From NCBI GenBank assembly GCA_900554925.1, contig USJG01000018.1:1-25272 (forward strand): DNA of 25,272 nucleotides. The letters run 5' to 3'. The notes under the pieces are model-generated. The model did not search any database. It saw nothing but the letters and a program-made list of their open reading frames with translations, and was not told the DNA's origin. Shown here piece after piece: positions 23,241-25,272 of the stretch; position 1 is the stretch's first letter, and each line of letters starts with the position of its first letter. This DNA is from an uncultured Lachnospiraceae bacterium (lineage in GTDB: Bacteria > Bacillota > Clostridia > Lachnospirales > Lachnospiraceae). Made by a program: the position numbers and the translations under genes.

Positions 23241-24312
23241 CTGCCAGTAAATCACCCATTTCCTTACAGCCAACCTGTATGCAGCCCTCTGACATAATAT
23301 CAGCCGTGCGATACCCTTTCTTAAGAATCTTCTTTACCGCATTTTCAATGGCATCTGCTTCTTTGTCAAGATCAAAGGAGAATCGTAACATCATGGAGGC
23401 AGACAGAATAGTTGCTATGGGATTGGCAATACCCTTGCCCGCAATATCAGGCGCCGAGCCATGGCTTGGCTCATAAAGTCCGAATTTACTGTCATTTAAT
23501 GAAGCTGAGGCCAGCATTCCAATGGAGCCTGTGACCATGCTTGCTTCGTCAGAAAGAATATCTCCGAACATATTCTCTGTCAAAATCACGTCAAACTGTG
23601 CGGGATTTTTTACCAGCTGCATTGCACAATTGTCCACCAGCATATGCTCCAGGGCAACTTCCGGATAATCCTGTGCCACCTCATCTACTACCTTGCGCCA
23701 TAATCTGGAAGAGTCAAGCACATTCGCCTTGTCCACGCTTGTTACCTTCCTGCGGCGTTTCATGGCAATATCAAATCCTTTTATAGCTATTCTGCGGATT
23801 TCATTTTCATCATATGTAAGAGTATCAACTGCTTTGCGGATGCCTCCTTCCTCAGTGGTATAACGTTCTCCAAAGTAAAGCCCGCCTGTCAGCTCACGCA
23901 TGATCATCATATCAAATCCGGCACTGCTGATCTCCTTTTTTAACGGACATGCGTCCGCCAGTTCATCATAAAGAACTGCCGGTCTTAAGTTGGCAAACAG
24001 ATTTAATGCTTTTCGCAGACCTAAAAGGCCAGCTTCCGGCCTTAAACCAGGAGCCAGCTTATACCATGGAGAGGTGGTAGTGTCACCGCCAATAGAGCCC
24101 ATAAGCACAGCATCCGCTGCCCTGGCAGCTGCAATCGTCTCGTCCGTTAACGGAACCCCATATTCATCAATGGAAGCGCCTCCCATTAAAACATCTGTAT
24201 AATTCATCTCATGTCCAAAAACAAGAGCCACCTTATCAAGAACCTTCTTCGCTTCTGCCACAATTTCCGGTCCGATACCATCGCCCGGTATACATACAAT
24301 ATTTAACTTCAT
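23227..24312 (-). CDS. leuB: 3-isopropylmalate dehydrogenase
   Basis: 361 residues from MKLNIVCIPGDG. It oxidises and decarboxylates 3-isopropylmalate to 2-oxoisocaproate in leucine synthesis, NAD-dependent. Visible: PGDGIGPEIV (9-18), substrate arginines Arg100, Arg110 and Arg139 (LRP and MRELTGGLYFGER), Tyr146, Lys195 in TSVDKANVLDSSRLWR, and metal ligands Asp227, Asp251 and Asp255. The start has AAAGGAG six bases upstream; a longer frame to 24348 has no support. leuA, leuC and leuD are not in the window. A terminator for yajC lies 62-78 bases upstream, so leuB probably heads its own unit with the genes after it. Confidence 0.97.
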   Translation of the reverse strand: MKLNIVCIPGDGIGPEIVAEAKKVLDKVALVFGHEMNYTDVLMGGASIDEYGVPLTDETIAAARAADAVLMGSIGGDTTTSPWYKLAPGLRPEAGLLGLRKALNLFANLRPAVLYDELADACPLKKEISSAGFDMMIMRELTGGLYFGERYTTEEGGIRKAVDTLTYDENEIRRIAIKGFDIAMKRRRKVTSVDKANVLDSSRLWRKVVDEVAQDYPEVALEHMLVDNCAMQLVKNPAQFDVILTENMFGDILSDEASMVTGSIGMLASASLNDSKFGLYEPSHGSAPDIAGKGIANPIATILSASMMLRFSFDLDKEADAIENAVKKILKKGYRTADIMSEGCIQVGCKEMGDLLADEIK

Positions 24313-24364
24313 ATCTATCTCCTTTCCTGCCTGCCACAGGCTGTACAAAAGCCGGATCTGTGCT

Positions 24365-24390
24365 ACAAAATAAGGCGCATTATCTGCGCC
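24365..24390 (-). terminator. Intrinsic terminator after yajC
   Basis: GGCGCA (24374-24379) and TGCGCC (24385-24390) form a 6-bp GC-rich stem with a 5-base loop. In the minus-strand RNA it is followed by UUAUUUUGU. It lies 20 bases after the yajC stop. Confidence 0.7.
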
Positions 24391-24406
24391 CTACTTCCAA
24401 CTTCAA
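24379..24406 (-). promoter_or_regulatory. Candidate promoter of the leuB-ldt unit, overlapping the yajC terminator
   Basis: On the minus strand TTGAAG (24401-24406), 16 bases and GATAAT (24379-24384). The -10 is in the loop region of the terminator. No better promoter is visible before leuB. Confidence 0.3.
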
Positions 24407-24409
24407 TGT

Positions 24410-24724
24410 TTATTCTGCATCTGCTTTTTCAACCTGTGCAATAGCAGTCTTTTGCATGGGAATACGGCAATTTTTATTATTACCAAATTCTACAATAACT
24501 GTATCATCTGTAATATCAATGACGATCCCATAAAAGCCGCTGCTGGTAAGTACACAATCGCCAACTTCCAAAGCAGACAACATGGCCGCCGTCTTCTTCT
24601 GCTCCTTTTTTTGAGGGCGGATCATAAAAAAGTAAAGAAATGCAAAAATCAGCACGATATATACTATCATTACGATACCACCGCCAGCCGCAGCACCTGC
24701 TTCTGCTGTTAATAACATACCCAT
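24410..24724 (-). CDS. yajC: Preprotein translocase subunit YajC
   Basis: 104 residues. One membrane helix (about 15-35, IVMIVYIVLIFAFLYFFMI) is followed at once by the family motif RPQKKEQKK (36-44) and a small beta-rich cytoplasmic domain (EVGDCVLTSSGFYGIVIDI). YajC associates with SecDF in protein export. AGGAGG precedes the start. The gene lies downstream of tgt, the conserved tgt-yajC order of many bacteria, but has its own promoter (24765-24793), so it can be expressed independently. Confidence 0.95.
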   Translation of the reverse strand: MGMLLTAEAGAAAGGGIVMIVYIVLIFAFLYFFMIRPQKKEQKKTAAMLSALEVGDCVLTSSGFYGIVIDITDDTVIVEFGNNKNCRIPMQKTAIAQVEKADAE

Positions 24725-24764
24725 TTAAGTTTCCTCCTGATTTTTCTAAATAAGTCTAACATTT

Positions 24765-24793
24765 ATAATACACAATAAAGCTGGTAAAGACAA
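24765..24793 (-). promoter_or_regulatory. Sigma-A promoter of yajC
   Basis: On the minus strand TTGTCT (24788-24793), a 17-base spacer and TATTAT (24765-24770), in the 117-base gap between tgt and yajC. The start would fall near 24758, giving a leader of about 35 bases. Confidence 0.72.
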
Positions 24794-24841
24794 GTCCTTT
24801 TGCGATTTTTGTATGACACTCAGCTTCATCTTTGTGTTGGG

Positions 24842-25272
24842 TTATTCGCCCTGCTGCATACCTTCAAGCTTCTTTTTCTTATACGCAGCAAATTCACCCT
24901 TATCGAGGGCGTCACGGATTTCCTCCATCATAGTATTATAAAAATACAGATTATGCAGAACACAAAGACGCATCCCCAGCATTTCCTTCGCTTTCAGCAG
25001 GTGCCTTATATATGCCCTTGAGTATCTGCGGCAGGCAGGGCATCCGCATCCTTCTTCTATTGGCCTGTCATCTAATTCATATTTTGCATTAAAAAGATTG
25101 ATCTTTCCGTGATTTGTGTAAAGATGGCCATGGCGCCCATTCCTGCTGGGGTAGACACAGTCAAAGAAATCAATTCCTCTTTCCACACCCTCCAAAATAT
25201 TGGCAGGCGTGCCGACTCCCATCAGATAAGTAGGTTTGTCTGCTGGCAGATATGGCACGGTTTCTTCTATAA
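24842..25272 (-). CDS. tgt: tRNA-guanine transglycosylase (queuine tRNA-ribosyltransferase), C-terminal part
   Basis: The last ~143 codons; the gene continues past the right edge in the same frame (the peptide reads IEETVPYLPADKP at the edge). It exchanges G34 of Asp, Asn, His and Tyr tRNAs for preQ1. Visible: YLMGVGTP, the catalytic/guanine-exchange segment FDCVYPSRNGRHG with its nucleophile-region Asp, and the zinc-binding site CGCPACRRYSRAYIRHL with a later His (LHN). The enzyme end matches the family, so the 3' end is genuine. It is followed by yajC, the usual neighbour. Confidence 0.96.
   Translation of the reverse strand, partial: IEETVPYLPADKPTYLMGVGTPANILEGVERGIDFFDCVYPSRNGRHGHLYTNHGKINLFNAKYELDDRPIEEGCGCPACRRYSRAYIRHLLKAKEMLGMRLCVLHNLYFYNTMMEEIRDALDKGEFAAYKKKKLEGMQQGE

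Noticed and set aside
23241..23273. TTG start giving the GT-C protein 11 extra residues
   Set aside because: The nearest AGAGGG is too far, and the ATG at 23240 begins directly before the first membrane helix with the charged KLSRK start.
1..25272. CRISPR arrays, insertion sequences, toxin-antitoxin or phage-defence modules
   Set aside because: No regularly spaced repeats, transposase motifs or recognisable defence domains were found; the DUF234 ATPase alone is not evidence of a defence system.

Overview
The window reads as a chromosomal segment of a low-to-mid GC Firmicute, most likely a Lachnospiraceae-type Clostridia. Reasons: strong GGAGG ribosome-binding sites, sigma-A promoters with 17-bp spacers, tight unidirectional operons, the tgt-yajC pair, a GlmU-like stand-alone hexapeptide protein, and the protein sequences as I recognise them. 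Genus cannot be fixed by eye. No mobile element, CRISPR array, phage gene or rRNA was seen. Nearly everything is on the minus strand; only an ABC transporter pair and one small protein are on the plus strand. No gene-free stretch exceeds 300 bases.

Left end (1-6031, minus): the 5' end of a small gene (possibly a NifU-like Fe-S scaffold), then a compact four-gene unit read from 6031 down to 247: a PAS-GGDEF-EAL protein with a dead GGDEF site and intact EAL site, an ATPase_2/DUF234 ATPase, DNA topoisomerase III (TAATG overlap with the ATPase), and a left-handed beta-helix acyltransferase-like protein. Regions 6109-8644 hold argH followed by asd, from a good promoter whose -10 lies in a near-perfect palindrome.

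Centre (8829-14401): a divergent SsuBC/ThiXZ-like ABC ATPase-permease pair without a binding protein, ending in a bidirectional terminator shared with a minus-strand tRNA-Thr(CGT) that has its own near-consensus promoter; then mscS and glgB (minus). GlgB carries an unusual ~97-residue charged helical tail. A 102-residue protein of unknown function is divergent from glgB and ends at a strong bidirectional terminator.

Right end (14486-25272, minus): amino acid biosynthesis. In transcription order: tgt (partial), yajC, leuB, a GT-C-type membrane glycosyltransferase, ilvD, ilvB, an L,D-transpeptidase, then serC-serA from their own promoter. leuB to the L,D-transpeptidase is nearly continuous, with overlaps at leuB/GT, GT/ilvD and ilvB/ldt, so two cell-envelope genes are translationally embedded in a branched-chain amino acid operon. 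No ilvN, ilvC, leuA or leuCD is present in the window.

No clear new defence or mobile system was found. The most unusual items are the GlgB tail, the envelope genes nested in the ilv-leu operon, the c-di-GMP phosphodiesterase/ATPase/topoisomerase III grouping, and several unassigned palindromes at promoters.
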